From Micromonospora sp. MA102 (GTDB lineage: Bacteria > Actinomycetota > Actinomycetes > Mycobacteriales > Micromonosporaceae): a DNA stretch of 64,000 nucleotides. The notes beneath the pieces were generated by a model. It saw nothing but the letters and a program-made list of their open reading frames with translations, was not told the origin of the DNA and did not search any database. Position numbers and translations under genes: made by a program. Shown here piece after piece: positions 26,280 to 34,915 of the stretch. Within the stretch, counting starts at the first letter, position 1; each line of letters opens with the position of its first letter. The DNA is taken from assembly GCF_025460765.1 (NCBI RefSeq), contig NZ_JAMWEG010000005.1, positions 1 through 64,000 of the forward strand. Reading direction: 5' to 3'.

Positions 26280-26438
26280 GGAGGGTCAGCGACGCGTGTC
26301 GGGACGGCAGGCGTCCACCCGCCGTCCTCGGCGGCCAGGACGGCCCTGACCCGATCCGTTGCCAGCTTGTGCCGCCCCGCGGCATGGCCGGCGGCGGCAG
26401 ATGGCGCAGGACCCGGTGCCGGCCGCATCCTGGACGAC

Positions 26439-26897
26439 GTGAAGATCACCGTCCGGGAGCTGGCCGGGTCGGACTGGCCGCGGCTGTGGCCGATGCTGCG
26501 CGACATGGGCGTCGGGGACGAGCCCGCCGAGGTCCACCGGGAGCGGTTCCTGCTGCTGCTCGCCGACCCGCGGTGGGCGCTGCTCGGCGCCGTCGACGAC
26601 GAGGGGCTGAGCGGGTACGCCGCAGCCCAGGACCACGGGCCGCACCTGCGTTCCGGCGACGCGCACCGCACGGTCCGCCTGCACGACCTGCACGTACGTC
26701 CGGACCGGCGCCGGCGCGGCGTGGGCCGGGCGCTGCTGGCGGCGGTGTCGGAGTGGGCGGCCGGGCGGGCCCGTCACCTGGAGTGGCAGGCCCACCGGGA
26801 GCGGGCCGCGCCCTTCTACGAGCGGCTCGGCCACCGCGGCGACCCCTGTCCACAGCCCGACTACCTGACCTTCCTGGTCGACTTCGGGCCGCGCTGA
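26439..26897 (+). CDS. GNAT-family N-acetyltransferase
   Basis: A 152-residue protein with the GNAT fold: ITVRELAGSDWPRLWPML at the start, LHDLHVRPDRRRRGVGRALL as the acetyl-CoA pyrophosphate loop (motif A) and APFYERLGHRG as motif B. The substrate is unknown. GTG 26439 is preferred to a start at 26367: the extension is low-complexity and a CATCCT box lies 7 nt before 26439, suggesting a leaderless mRNA. Confidence 0.85.
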   Translation: MKITVRELAGSDWPRLWPMLRDMGVGDEPAEVHRERFLLLLADPRWALLGAVDDEGLSGYAAAQDHGPHLRSGDAHRTVRLHDLHVRPDRRRRGVGRALLAAVSEWAAGRARHLEWQAHRERAAPFYERLGHRGDPCPQPDYLTFLVDFGPR

Positions 26898-26908
26898 CCG
26901 GCGGCGGG

Positions 26909-27424
26909 TCAGCCGAGGGGATGGGAGATGCCCCGGGCGTGGTCGGTGACGGCGGCGCCGACCACGGTGGCGGTCACCGGCAGCACCTCCAGGCAGCGGC
27001 GCACCGCCGCGGCCATCAGCGCGTTCGGCACCCGCATGGACAGCGTGCAGTGCGGCACCCACCGGCCCGGCTGGTAGTGCTCCACCAGGTCGATGCCGGC
27101 CCGGGTCAGCCGCTCGTGCACCGCGCCGTGGTGGGCCAGCAGCTCCGGCGTGGGGGCCGGCCCGAGCCAGAGCACCCGCCCGACGAACTGCCCGGCGTGC
27201 TGGAACTCCAGCCGCAGCGGGGCGGCCACCACCATCCCGGCGAGCGCCTCGGCGACCCGGTGCGGGTCGAGACGCGGCGCGACGGCCAGCGAGACGTGCG
27301 GCCGGTGCCGCTGCTCCAGCAGCGACCTCATGCTCTGCACGCCCTCGGCCTCCAACGCGTCCCAGAGCACCCGGATCCGCCGGGTGGCGTCGGTGTCGAG
27401 ATACATCTCCAGCGCCGCGACCAC
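26909..27424 (-). CDS. 2'-5' RNA ligase-family 2H phosphoesterase
   Basis: A 171-residue protein with the two H-x-S/T-x motifs of the 2H superfamily, RPHVSLAV (near 43) and VPHCTLSM (near 125). Family members act on cyclic phosphodiester or 2'-5' linked nucleotides and RNA ends; the specific substrate is unknown. GTG 27424 lies 7 nt after a TAGGGT box (27432-27437), so the mRNA is probably leaderless. It is tail-to-tail with the GNAT gene (11 nt) and divergent from the DinB gene. Confidence 0.85.
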   Translation of the reverse strand: MVAALEMYLDTDATRRIRVLWDALEAEGVQSMRSLLEQRHRPHVSLAVAPRLDPHRVAEALAGMVVAAPLRLEFQHAGQFVGRVLWLGPAPTPELLAHHGAVHERLTRAGIDLVEHYQPGRWVPHCTLSMRVPNALMAAAVRRCLEVLPVTATVVGAAVTDHARGISHPLG

Positions 27425-27431
27425 GCGATCA

Positions 27432-27437
27432 ACCCTA
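27432..27437 (-). promoter_or_regulatory. -10 box (TAGGGT) of the 2H phosphoesterase gene
   Basis: Minus-strand TAGGGT, 7 nt before GTG 27424, with no ribosome site. Confidence 0.55.
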
Positions 27438-27511
27438 AGGGGGTGAGGTTTGCCGCCCGTCCTGGGCGGTACTGCCTCCGGTGGCACCGACGGCGGAGGA
27501 GGGTGGGACGC

Positions 27512-28021
27512 GTGGACGTGAACGACCTGCTGACCGAGGCGTACGGCCGGCTGCCCGACCTGGTGGCGGGGGCGCTGGACGGGCTGAGCCCGGAACAGCT
27601 GCGACAGGCCCCGGCCGACGGGGCGAACCCGGTGGGCTGGCTGGTCTGGCATCTCACCCGGATCCAGGACCAGCAGGTCAGCGACGTGCTGGGGGAGGAG
27701 CAGCTCTGGGTCGGCGGCGAGTGGGCGGGGCGCTGCGGGTTGACCGCCGACCCGGACGACACCGGCTACGGGTACGGCCCCGAACAGGTCGCCCGCGTGC
27801 GGCCGGAGAACGGCGGAGTGCTGCTGGACTACCACCGGGCGGTGGTCGACCGGACCCTGGCGTACCTGCGCGGGCTGCGCCCGGCCGACCTGGACCGGGT
27901 GGTCGACGAGAACTGGGACCCGCCCGTCACGCTCGGCGTGCGGCTGGTGAGCGTGCTGGACGACGACGTCCAGCACGCCGGCCAGGCCGCGTACGTGCGG
28001 GGGCTCATCCGGCGCGGCTGA
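27512..28021 (+). CDS. DinB/DUF664-family protein
   Basis: A 169-residue four-helix-bundle protein of the DinB/YfiT-like superfamily. Metal-ligand-type histidines appear in LVWHLTRIQDQQ and DDDVQHAGQAAYVRG. Homologues include thiol-dependent (mycothiol or bacillithiol) S-transferases, but the reaction here is not evident. GTG 27512 is chosen because GAGGAGG lies 9 nt upstream; in-frame GTG codons at 27503 and 27518 are alternatives. Its end overlaps the convergent GH88-like gene by 17 nt. Confidence 0.83.
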   Translation: MDVNDLLTEAYGRLPDLVAGALDGLSPEQLRQAPADGANPVGWLVWHLTRIQDQQVSDVLGEEQLWVGGEWAGRCGLTADPDDTGYGYGPEQVARVRPENGGVLLDYHRAVVDRTLAYLRGLRPADLDRVVDENWDPPVTLGVRLVSVLDDDVQHAGQAAYVRGLIRRG

Positions 28022-28979
28022 CCGCCGCCCGGGCGCGGCCCAGCGCGGCGTGCCCGAGCAGGTGGAACGCCTGCGCCTCCGGGGAGGTGCCCGGCGCGGT
28101 GAAGTCCGGTGCGCCGCTGACCCCGGTCACCCGCCCGTGGCGGTCGACCCGCCGCCCGGCGGCGGCCAGCAGATCCGCGCCGGTCGCCAGCCAGGACGGC
28201 GGCAGCCAGCCGTCGGCCACCCCGGTCAGCGCCGCGTACGCGAGGAGCTGGGCGATGTTCGCCTCCCGGAACGAGCCCGGGTCGTCGAGCACGTCGGGGA
28301 AGAGCCCGTCGTCGGTCCGGTACGCCAGGCAGGCGTCCAGCACCGTGCGGGCGTGCCCGGCCAGCTCGGCGCGGGACGCGGCCGGCCAGTCCGGCGCGAG
28401 GCGCAGCGCCCGGGCGATCCCGGCCACCACCCAACCGTTGCCGGTGCCCCACGGGTGCGGCTGGACCAGCTGGCCGCGGTCCTCGTCCCAGCGGGCCGCG
28501 TAGAGGCCGGTGCGCGGGTCGAACAGCCGGCGGCGGTGCCCGTCGAGCTGCCCGGTGGCCAGGTCGGTCCGGCCGGCCAGCGCGAGCAGCGGCACCACCA
28601 TGTAGACGCTGTCCGCCCACACCTGGCGGCTGTCGAGCAGGTGGAACAGGGTGCCGTCGGCGGCCCGGGGCGCCCGGGTGACCAGCCAGTCGAGCTGCGC
28701 GTCCAGCGCGGCGGCGTAGCGCGGGTCCCCGTCGGTCGTGGCCGCGTGGTGCACCGCCTCGCCGCAGGCCGCGCCGTTGACCGCGCCGGCCTCGCCGGAC
28801 ACGTCGCCGAGCCGCCCGTCCGGGTGCTGCCGGGTCACCGCGGCGTCGGCGACCAGCAGGGCCAGCTCGCCGAGCCCGAGGTCGAGCAGCGCGTGCCCGG
28901 TCACCCCCTGCTCCCAGGACTGGCGCTGCATGGTCAGCAGCGCGGTGAGCACCCGGTCGGTCGTGGCGTCCCCGGTCAT
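28005..28979 (-). CDS. Glycoside hydrolase family 88/105-like protein
   Basis: A 324-residue alpha/alpha-barrel protein without a signal peptide. DSRQVWADSVYMVVPLLALAG carries the conserved W-x-D of unsaturated glucuronyl/rhamnogalacturonyl hydrolases, and PHPWGTGNGWVVAGIARAL a second conserved segment. The family cleaves unsaturated uronic sugars produced by polysaccharide lyases; no lyase gene is visible here. ATG 28979 has GGAGGA 6 nt upstream, better placed than ATG 28985, which directly abuts that site. Confidence 0.8.
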   Translation of the reverse strand: MTGDATTDRVLTALLTMQRQSWEQGVTGHALLDLGLGELALLVADAAVTRQHPDGRLGDVSGEAGAVNGAACGEAVHHAATTDGDPRYAAALDAQLDWLVTRAPRAADGTLFHLLDSRQVWADSVYMVVPLLALAGRTDLATGQLDGHRRRLFDPRTGLYAARWDEDRGQLVQPHPWGTGNGWVVAGIARALRLAPDWPAASRAELAGHARTVLDACLAYRTDDGLFPDVLDDPGSFREANIAQLLAYAALTGVADGWLPPSWLATGADLLAAAGRRVDRHGRVTGVSGAPDFTAPGTSPEAQAFHLLGHAALGRARAAVSRAG

Positions 28980-29027
28980 CCCCATTCCTCCGCAGTACCC
29001 GACCTCCGCCCGGGCGCACCAGCCGGG

Positions 29028-29058
29028 CTCACCCCGACGGGGTGAGTTGGGGTCACCC
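29028..29058. promoter_or_regulatory. Overlapping inverted repeats between divergent genes
   Basis: CTCACCCC (29028-29035) pairs with GGGGTGAG (29039-29046), while GGGTGA (29040-29045) can instead pair with TCACCC (29053-29058). The two helices exclude each other. This could be a double operator or an RNA switch; it lies 79-109 nt upstream of the SCP2-like gene. Confidence 0.4.
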
Positions 29059-29136
29059 GACCGGCGGGGACCCTGCGGGAGCGGGCGGAGCTCGCCCGGC
29101 GACCGGCTGTGAACGACCGACAGGGGGGAGGGACCC

Positions 29137-29514
29137 ATGAGCGCCTCGGCGGCGGAGTACCTGGCCCGGCACGTCGCCGGCCAGCACCCCGACCTGCCGG
29201 AGACCACCGGTGGCACGGTCCGGCTGGACCTGCGGGAAGGCGCGCGGACCGAACACTGGTACGTCACGATCGACCGCCAGGAGGTCCGGGTGGCCCGCCT
29301 CGCGGACGACGCCGACCTGGTGGTCCGTGCCGACCGCGAGGTGTTCGACCGGATCGCCGCCGGCCGGCTGCACGTGGCCGCGGCGTTGCTGCGCAACGAC
29401 CTCACCGCCCAGGGCGACCTGCGCCTGCTGCTGTCGCTGCGCCGGCTCTTCCCGGGCCCGCCCGACGCCCGGCATCCCCGCGAGCTGGGTTGCGCCGGGG
29501 TGGGGACCCGATGA
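29137..29514 (+). CDS. SCP2 sterol-carrier-domain protein
   Basis: A 125-residue single SCP2-like domain (GGTVRLDLREGARTEHWYVTI, ADLVVRADREVFDRIAAGRL, LRNDLTAQGDLRLLLSL), a fold with a hydrophobic tunnel for lipids. ATG 29137 has GGGGGAGGG 6 nt upstream. Its stop overlaps the start of the glucosidase gene as ATGA, tying a lipid-binding protein to a glycogen-type glycosidase. The meaning of the pairing is unknown. Confidence 0.85.
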   Translation: MSASAAEYLARHVAGQHPDLPETTGGTVRLDLREGARTEHWYVTIDRQEVRVARLADDADLVVRADREVFDRIAAGRLHVAAALLRNDLTAQGDLRLLLSLRRLFPGPPDARHPRELGCAGVGTR

Positions 29515-31610
29515 AGAAGCTGGTGCGCGTCCTCGCCGGTAACGCGTTCGCGCTCAGCGACGCGCAGGGCGACATGGAGGTCGAGCCGTACGCCCCGATC
29601 GGCCTGTTCTCATTCGACACCCGCTTCCTGTCCCGCTGGGTGCTCACCGTCGACGGCGAGCGGCTGGACGCCCTGTCCCGGGACGAGCTGGCCTACTTCG
29701 AGACCCGGTTCGTGCTGGTTCCCGGCACCGCCAGCCACTACGTCGACGCCGACGTCTCGGTGCTCCGGCACCGGTCCATCGACGACAGCTTCAACGAGCG
29801 GCTCACCGTGCTGAACCACGCCCCCGAGGCCGCCGAGTTCACCGTGCGGATGGAGATCGGCAGCGACTTCGCCGACACCTCGGAGATCCTCCGGCCGGCG
29901 CCGCGCCGGCCGGTGGTCGTGGCCGACGCGGAGCACCGTCAGCTGCGGATCCGCCACCAGCGGGACCGGTTCACCCGGGAGACCGTCGTCTCCAGCACGG
30001 CACCCGTGGAGGTCGACCAGCGGGGCATGACCTTCCGGATCCGGGTCGCTCCGAACGGAACCTGGCACACCGACCTGCACGTCGGAATGATCATCCACGG
30101 TGCCGGCGGGCGCGACCTGCGCTCCAGCCTCGAGTCCCACCGGCAGCACGTGCACCACGACATGCGGGAGGACCTGTCCCGCTGGTTCGACCACGCGCCG
30201 CAGCTCGTCGCCGAGCGGGAATCGCTGACCATGGCGTACCGGCAGGCGCTGACCGACCTGGCCTCGCTCCGGTACGTGCCGCTGTCGTTCGTCGACCGGG
30301 TGCCGGTGGGTGGGCTGCCGTGGGCCATGGCGCTGTACGGGCGGGACGCCATCCTGACCTGTCTGGAGACGCTGCCGTTCACCCCGGAGCTGACCCCGGC
30401 GACGCTGCGGCTGCTGGCCCTGCTGCAGGGCGGGCAGCTCGACGACCACCACGACGAGGAGCCCGGGAAGATCCTCTCCGAGCTGCGGTACGGCGAATCG
30501 GCCGCCTTCGGGGAGCAGCCCACCGCGCCCTACTACGGCGCGGCCGACACCACACCGCTGTTCGTGATCCTGCTCGACGAGTACGAGCGCTGGTCCGGCG
30601 ACGCCGACCTGGTCCGGCAACTGCGTCACCCGACCCGGATGGCGCTGGACTGGCTCGACGAGTACGGCGACCTGTGCGGCGACGGCTACGTGCGCTACCA
30701 GCCGCGCAACACGGTCAACGGGGTGGCCAACCAGACGTGGCGCAACTCGCCGGAGGCCATCGTCGACCGGCACGCCGTCGCGCCGCCGTTCCCCCGGGCG
30801 ACCTGTGAGCTGCAGGGGTACGCCTACGACGCGAAGATCCGGGGCGCCCGGCTGGCCCGGGAGTTCTGGGGCGACCCCGCCTACGCCGACCGGTTGGAGG
30901 CCGAGGCCGCGCGGCTGCGCGAGCGGTTCCACCGGGACTTCTGGCTGCCGCACCGGGGCTACTACGCGCTCGCCCTCACCCCCGACGGGGAACCGGTGGA
31001 CGCACTCACCTCCCACCTCGGGCACCTGCTCTGGAGCGGCATCGTCGAGCCCGAGCGCGCCGACGCGCTGGCCGCCCACCTGTGCGGCCCGGAACTCTTC
31101 TCCGGTTGGGGGGTGCGCACCTACGCCAGCGGCCAGCGGCCGTACAACCCGCTCGGGGGGCACCTCGGTGCGGTCTGGCCGTCGGACAACGCGCTCGTCG
31201 CGGCGGGCCTGCGGCGCTACGGGTACGACGCGGAGGCGGCCCAGGTCGTCGCCGGCATGTTCGCCGTGGTGGAGACGCTCGGCGGTTCGGTGCCGGAGGT
31301 GATCGCCGGCTACCCGCGCGGCGTCACCAAGTACCCGGTCCAGCTGCCGGTGGCCGGCCGCCCCCAGTCGTGGGCCTCCGGCGGCCTGCTCATGCTGCTC
31401 GCCACCATGCTCGGGCTGCGCCCGTGTGGGGACAACCTGCTGGTGAACCCGTACGTCCCCGAGGGCTACGGCCGGATCGAGCTGCTGGACGTGCCGGGCC
31501 GCTGGGGGCGCGCCGACTCCTACGGCCGCGACCGCACCACGGGCCGTCGGATCCGGGTCGGCGGCGCGGACGGCGAGCGGCGCGGCCCCGGGTGGCCGGC
31601 GACCGGGTGA
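29511..31610 (+). CDS. Amylo-alpha-1,6-glucosidase-like glycosidase
   Basis: A 699-residue cytoplasmic enzyme. The N-terminal domain (about 15-210: DTRFLSRWVLTVDGERL) is the glycogen-debranching N domain. The C-terminal (alpha/alpha)6 barrel (about 240-690) contains GGLPWAMALYGRDAILTCL and NPLGGHLGAVWPSDNALVA, matching GDE_C/GH63-like glucosidases. Many actinomycete genomes carry this type; the substrate could be glycogen branches or a trehalose/glucan derivative. The start at 29511 is fixed by the ATGA overlap with the SCP2 gene. Stops of this gene and the convergent Pr6Pr gene are 9 nt apart. Confidence 0.87.
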   Translation: MKKLVRVLAGNAFALSDAQGDMEVEPYAPIGLFSFDTRFLSRWVLTVDGERLDALSRDELAYFETRFVLVPGTASHYVDADVSVLRHRSIDDSFNERLTVLNHAPEAAEFTVRMEIGSDFADTSEILRPAPRRPVVVADAEHRQLRIRHQRDRFTRETVVSSTAPVEVDQRGMTFRIRVAPNGTWHTDLHVGMIIHGAGGRDLRSSLESHRQHVHHDMREDLSRWFDHAPQLVAERESLTMAYRQALTDLASLRYVPLSFVDRVPVGGLPWAMALYGRDAILTCLETLPFTPELTPATLRLLALLQGGQLDDHHDEEPGKILSELRYGESAAFGEQPTAPYYGAADTTPLFVILLDEYERWSGDADLVRQLRHPTRMALDWLDEYGDLCGDGYVRYQPRNTVNGVANQTWRNSPEAIVDRHAVAPPFPRATCELQGYAYDAKIRGARLAREFWGDPAYADRLEAEAARLRERFHRDFWLPHRGYYALALTPDGEPVDALTSHLGHLLWSGIVEPERADALAAHLCGPELFSGWGVRTYASGQRPYNPLGGHLGAVWPSDNALVAAGLRRYGYDAEAAQVVAGMFAVVETLGGSVPEVIAGYPRGVTKYPVQLPVAGRPQSWASGGLLMLLATMLGLRPCGDNLLVNPYVPEGYGRIELLDVPGRWGRADSYGRDRTTGRRIRVGGADGERRGPGWPATG

Positions 31611-31619
31611 CGCCGCCGG

Positions 31620-32306
31620 TCAGCGGGGCCCGGCCGCGGTCTCCTCGGGCGCGACGGCCGGCGCGGGCGGCACGCCGCGGGCCCGACCGGCGAGGCCCCG
31701 GTCCACGCCGACGAAGAGGAGCCCGAGCAGCCAGAACGCGACGGCGAAGGCGAGCGCGCTGAACCCCACGCCCCCGTAGCCGAGCCGGCCGACGTCGAGG
31801 AACGGGTACGGGTAGCGGTGCACGACCAGCCCCCGCACCAGGACGAAACCGAGGTACGCGACCGGGAACGCCAGCCACCACGCGGCGTACCGCGGGCGCA
31901 GCCGGCCGCGCCGGTCGAACAGTGCCCAGTCGGCGATCGCGAGCAGCGGCACCACGGTGTGCAGGAGCTGGTTGCCCCACCACTCGCCCGGCCCGCGGTG
32001 CGGCTGGACCATCGCGAACGGGCTGGCCGGGTTGGCCAGCACCAGGTGGTAGACGGTGCCGGTGATCGTGATGTAGAGGGTCACCGCCCCCTTGAGCGCG
32101 CGCGGCGGCTCCGGGCGGCCCTGCCAGGCCCGCCAGGCCGCGTACCCGGCGAAGACGGCGACCGCCACGTTGCTCTGGATGGTGAAGTACGGCAGCAGGC
32201 CGCTCACCGTGGCCGGGCCGAGCGCGGTGAGCACGATGCCGGCCACCACGCCGAGGACGACGGCCAGGCGGAAGGGGATCGCCAGTCGGCGGCGCCGCGG
32301 AGTCAC
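31620..32306 (-). CDS. Pr6Pr-family integral membrane protein
   Basis: A 228-residue protein with about six hydrophobic helices. FTIQSNVAVAVFAGYAAWRA, YHLVLANP and NQLLHTVVPLLAIADWALFD are typical of the Pr6Pr (FAR-17a/AIG1-like) family; androgen-induced eukaryotic relatives hydrolyse fatty acid esters of hydroxy fatty acids with conserved Thr/His, and HTVVP may be the corresponding histidine. Function in bacteria is unknown. GTG 32306 is 6 nt after TAGCGT, implying a leaderless mRNA. Confidence 0.83.
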   Translation of the reverse strand: MTPRRRRLAIPFRLAVVLGVVAGIVLTALGPATVSGLLPYFTIQSNVAVAVFAGYAAWRAWQGRPEPPRALKGAVTLYITITGTVYHLVLANPASPFAMVQPHRGPGEWWGNQLLHTVVPLLAIADWALFDRRGRLRPRYAAWWLAFPVAYLGFVLVRGLVVHRYPYPFLDVGRLGYGGVGFSALAFAVAFWLLGLLFVGVDRGLAGRARGVPPAPAVAPEETAAGPR

Positions 32307-32312
32307 CGGCGC

Positions 32313-32318
32313 ACGCTA
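32313..32318 (-). promoter_or_regulatory. -10 box (TAGCGT) of the Pr6Pr gene
   Basis: Minus-strand TAGCGT ending 6 nt before GTG 32306, without a ribosome site. Confidence 0.55.
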
Positions 32319-32384
32319 CCAGCCCGTCCGGCGTCGACCACCGGCCCGCGCGATCGCTGCGCGGTGCTCGGGGTGAACGGCGCC

Positions 32385-32411
32385 GGCCGGGCCGGTGCGG
32401 CCCGCCCGGCC
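32385..32411 (-). terminator. Hairpin downstream of the anti-sigma-like gene
   Basis: GGCCGGGC (32385-32392) pairs with GCCCGGCC (32404-32411), 19 nt past the stop codon at 32431. Confidence 0.55.
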
Positions 32412-32430
32412 CGGATCCGCCACGGGCCGG

Positions 32431-33243
32431 TCAGCGCCGGGAGGGGCGGACCGAGGCGGTCTTCGACGCCGGCGGCTTGGCCGGAGGGGTCGTCGTCGCG
32501 AGCCGGACCTCCGGGGTGCCGGGTGTGGCCTCCGGCTGGCCGGTGACCCGGGCGGTCGGTCCGACGCCGGGCCGTGTGGTGGGGACGGCGCTCGGCTGCG
32601 GCGGTGTCCCGTGGGAACCGGTCGGCTTGCCGTGCCCGGTGAGCAGCGCGTCGCAGTAGCCGGGAACCTTCTCCCGACCACCGGCCGCCGCGACCAGCTC
32701 GGCGAAGGGCGGGGCCTCCAGCGCCCGGCCCCGGTCCGCGTCGTTCTTCGCCCGGTAGACGGTGCAGAGCCCGGCCAGGGCGGCGGGGCTGCCCGGCCGG
32801 CCGGTCGGAGGGGCGGCCGGGGTGGTCGCTCGACCCGGGTCGACCGTCGGCGTGGCCCGCCCGTCGGTGCTCGGGTGGGGGGACGGCGTGAGGGAGGCAC
32901 CACCACCCCTGCCCGGCGGGACCGGCAGGTTGCCGGTGACGGCGGCCAGGGCCACACCGCCGGTGACGGTGGCGAGCAGGGCGGCCAGGGCGACCTTGGC
33001 GCCGAACAGCCCGGCGTGCAGCCGTCGCGGGGGACGGGACACTGCCACGGGGACCGCGCCGCCGGCCCGCGCCACCCGGAACGCCTGGAGGGCCGCCCCC
33101 TCACCGGTGAGTTCGTGCGGGCGGGGAGCGGCACGGACGGCGGCCAGGAACCCGACGAGCACCTGCGGACCGTCCTGAGCTTCGGTGAGGGTGCCGACGA
33201 GCAGGCGCTCGGCGGTCTCCTGGTCCATGCGGTGTTCGTTCAT
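32431..33243 (-). CDS. Anti-sigma-like single-pass membrane protein, no adjacent sigma factor
   Basis: A 270-residue protein: acidic cytoplasmic N terminus (1 to about 65), one hydrophobic segment (about 80-100: AKVALAALLATVTGGVALAA) and a long Pro/Thr/Ser-rich tail. This matches the proteins encoded next to ECF sigma factors in actinomycetes, which tether or hold the sigma factor, but no zinc motif (H-x3-C-x2-C) is visible and no sigma gene adjoins it. ATG 33243 has GAGGGAC 6 nt upstream. Function is unproven. Confidence 0.65.
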   Translation of the reverse strand: MNEHRMDQETAERLLVGTLTEAQDGPQVLVGFLAAVRAAPRPHELTGEGAALQAFRVARAGGAVPVAVSRPPRRLHAGLFGAKVALAALLATVTGGVALAAVTGNLPVPPGRGGGASLTPSPHPSTDGRATPTVDPGRATTPAAPPTGRPGSPAALAGLCTVYRAKNDADRGRALEAPPFAELVAAAGGREKVPGYCDALLTGHGKPTGSHGTPPQPSAVPTTRPGVGPTARVTGQPEATPGTPEVRLATTTPPAKPPASKTASVRPSRR

Positions 33244-33337
33244 CTCGTGTCCCTCAGCGCCGCCACCAGCCGTGGCGTCACACCGGAACCCGCCACCCGC
33301 CCCGTTCGGGTGGGTGATGTCGGTCACCGCGTGCCGG

Positions 33338-33844
33338 TCAACCCATGGTCTTCGTCCCGTCGATCGACTCCCGGATGATGTCGGCGTGCCCGGCGTGCTG
33401 CCCGGTCTCGGCGATGAGGTGCAGCAGCACCCGGCGCACCGACCAGCTGGCGCCCGGCTCGAACCAGGGTGCGCTCGGCAGCGGATGCGCGGCGTCGAGG
33501 TCGAGCGTGCCGACCAAGGCGTCCGTCTCGACGGCCACCCGGTCGAACTCGGCGAGGAGCCCGGCGAGCGTCTCGCCCTCGGTCATCCGGAACTGGCCGG
33601 CCCAGTCGACGGGCTCGCTCTGCATGGCCTCGGCGCCGCCCACCGCGAACCGCATCCACCGGTGCTCGGTGAGGGTCACGTGCTTGATCAGGCCGCCGAG
33701 GCAGAGCTCGCTGGCCGTGCTGCGCCGGGCGGCCTGCTCGTCGTCGAGCCCCGCCACGGTCTGCCGGAGGAAGCCGCGGCGCAGCTGGAGGGCGGCGAGC
33801 AGATCGGCCCGCTCGCCGGTGAGGACCTGGTCGGAGACGCTCAT
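33338..33844 (-). CDS. DinB/DUF664-family protein
   Basis: A 168-residue helical-bundle protein. LGGLIKHVTLTEHRWM provides the first metal-type histidines and LLHLIAETGQHAGHADIIRE the second pair, the standard DUF664 pattern. It is a separate branch from the DinB protein at 27512. The substrate is unknown. ATG 33844 has GAAAGG about 10 nt upstream. It is divergent from the DUF72 gene. Confidence 0.85.
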   Translation of the reverse strand: MSVSDQVLTGERADLLAALQLRRGFLRQTVAGLDDEQAARRSTASELCLGGLIKHVTLTEHRWMRFAVGGAEAMQSEPVDWAGQFRMTEGETLAGLLAEFDRVAVETDALVGTLDLDAAHPLPSAPWFEPGASWSVRRVLLHLIAETGQHAGHADIIRESIDGTKTMG

Positions 33845-33964
33845 GCCGCCCGCCTTTCGCTTGAGGACCGGGGACACCGTACGACCCGCCACCGACACTT
33901 TCCCGGTTCCACACCGGACCGTCCCGAGTTGCCGTTTCGTCCGGATCGCGGTGCACTGAATTAC

Positions 33965-34855
33965 ATGGGTGTCATCAAGGTGGGCACGTCCTCCTGGGCC
34001 GACCAGATGCTGGTCCGCTCGGGCTGGTATCCCCGTGCGGTCAACACCCCGGCCGGCCGCCTCGGCTGGTACGCCGAGCGGTTCGGTCTGGTCGAGGTGG
34101 ACACGTCCTACTACGCGATCCCGGCGCCGGAGACCACCGCGGGCTGGGCGGCGGCCACCCCGCCGGGCTTCACCTTCGACGTCAAGGCGTTCCGCCTCTT
34201 CACCGGCCACCACACCCCGGTCGACGCGTTGCCCCGGGACCTGCGCCCGGCCGGCGGCCCGACCCGGATCCGCTGGCGGGACCTGTCCGCCGGGGCGTAC
34301 GACGCGCTGTGGGACCGGTTCCACGCGGCGCTGGCGCCGCTCGCGGCGGCCGACCGGCTCGGCGCCGTGCTGCTCCAGTTCCCGCCCTGGCTGGCCCGCG
34401 GCGAGGCGGCCCGGCAGCGGATCCTGTCCGCGGCGCGGCGCTGCCGGCCCTGGCCGGTGACCGTCGAGCTGCGACACTCCTCCTGGTTCGCCGCGGACGC
34501 CGTGGTCGAGACCGTGACCTTCCTGCGCGAGCACGGGCTCGGCTACGTCTGCGTGGACATGCCCCAGGGGCACGCCTCCTCGGTGCCGCCGATCCTCGTG
34601 GCCACCGCCGACCTGGCCGTGGTGCGGTTCCACGGGCACAGCACCGCCTGGGAGAGCGGCGACAAGCAGGAGAGGTTCCGCTACGCCTACGGCGAGGAGG
34701 AGCTGCGGCGCTGGTCCGTGCTGCTGCGTGAACTCGCCGACCAGTGCGCCGAGCTGCACGTGCTGCTGAACAACTGCTGCGGCGACCAGGCCCAGCGGGA
34801 CGCCGCCCGGCTGGCCGGACTGCTCGGCGTCACGCCCGCCACCACCCCCGCCTGA
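33965..34855 (+). CDS. DUF72 family protein
   Basis: A 296-residue TIM-barrel protein. VGTSSWAD at the N terminus, FTFDVKAFRLFTGHH, VELRHSSWF and the terminal NNCCGDQAQRDA correspond to the conserved DUF72 (YecE-like) blocks. Catalytic function is not known for the family. ATG 33965 fits the conserved start; no strong ribosome site precedes it (TGCACT lies 7 nt upstream, possibly a leaderless -10 box). Confidence 0.87.
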   Translation: MGVIKVGTSSWADQMLVRSGWYPRAVNTPAGRLGWYAERFGLVEVDTSYYAIPAPETTAGWAAATPPGFTFDVKAFRLFTGHHTPVDALPRDLRPAGGPTRIRWRDLSAGAYDALWDRFHAALAPLAAADRLGAVLLQFPPWLARGEAARQRILSAARRCRPWPVTVELRHSSWFAADAVVETVTFLREHGLGYVCVDMPQGHASSVPPILVATADLAVVRFHGHSTAWESGDKQERFRYAYGEEELRRWSVLLRELADQCAELHVLLNNCCGDQAQRDAARLAGLLGVTPATTPA

Positions 34856-34856
34856 G

Positions 34857-34881
34857 GTTTCCGCCGGTACGTCCCGGGTAC
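34857..34881 (+). promoter_or_regulatory. Perfect sigma-B-type promoter of a small acidic gene
   Basis: GTTT (34857-34860), 15 nt, GGGTAC (34876-34881). Transcription would start near 34888. The same bases form a 10-bp inverted repeat (34861-34870 with 34878-34887) that may also serve as the terminator of the DUF72 gene. Confidence 0.65.
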
Positions 34882-34915
34882 CGGCGGTGCCGAGGACCGA
34901 CAGCGAGGGGGACGC

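Noticed and set aside
32431..33243. Proof of an ECF sigma/anti-sigma pair
   Set aside because: Topology fits an anti-sigma factor, but no sigma factor gene adjoins it and the zinc motif is missing.
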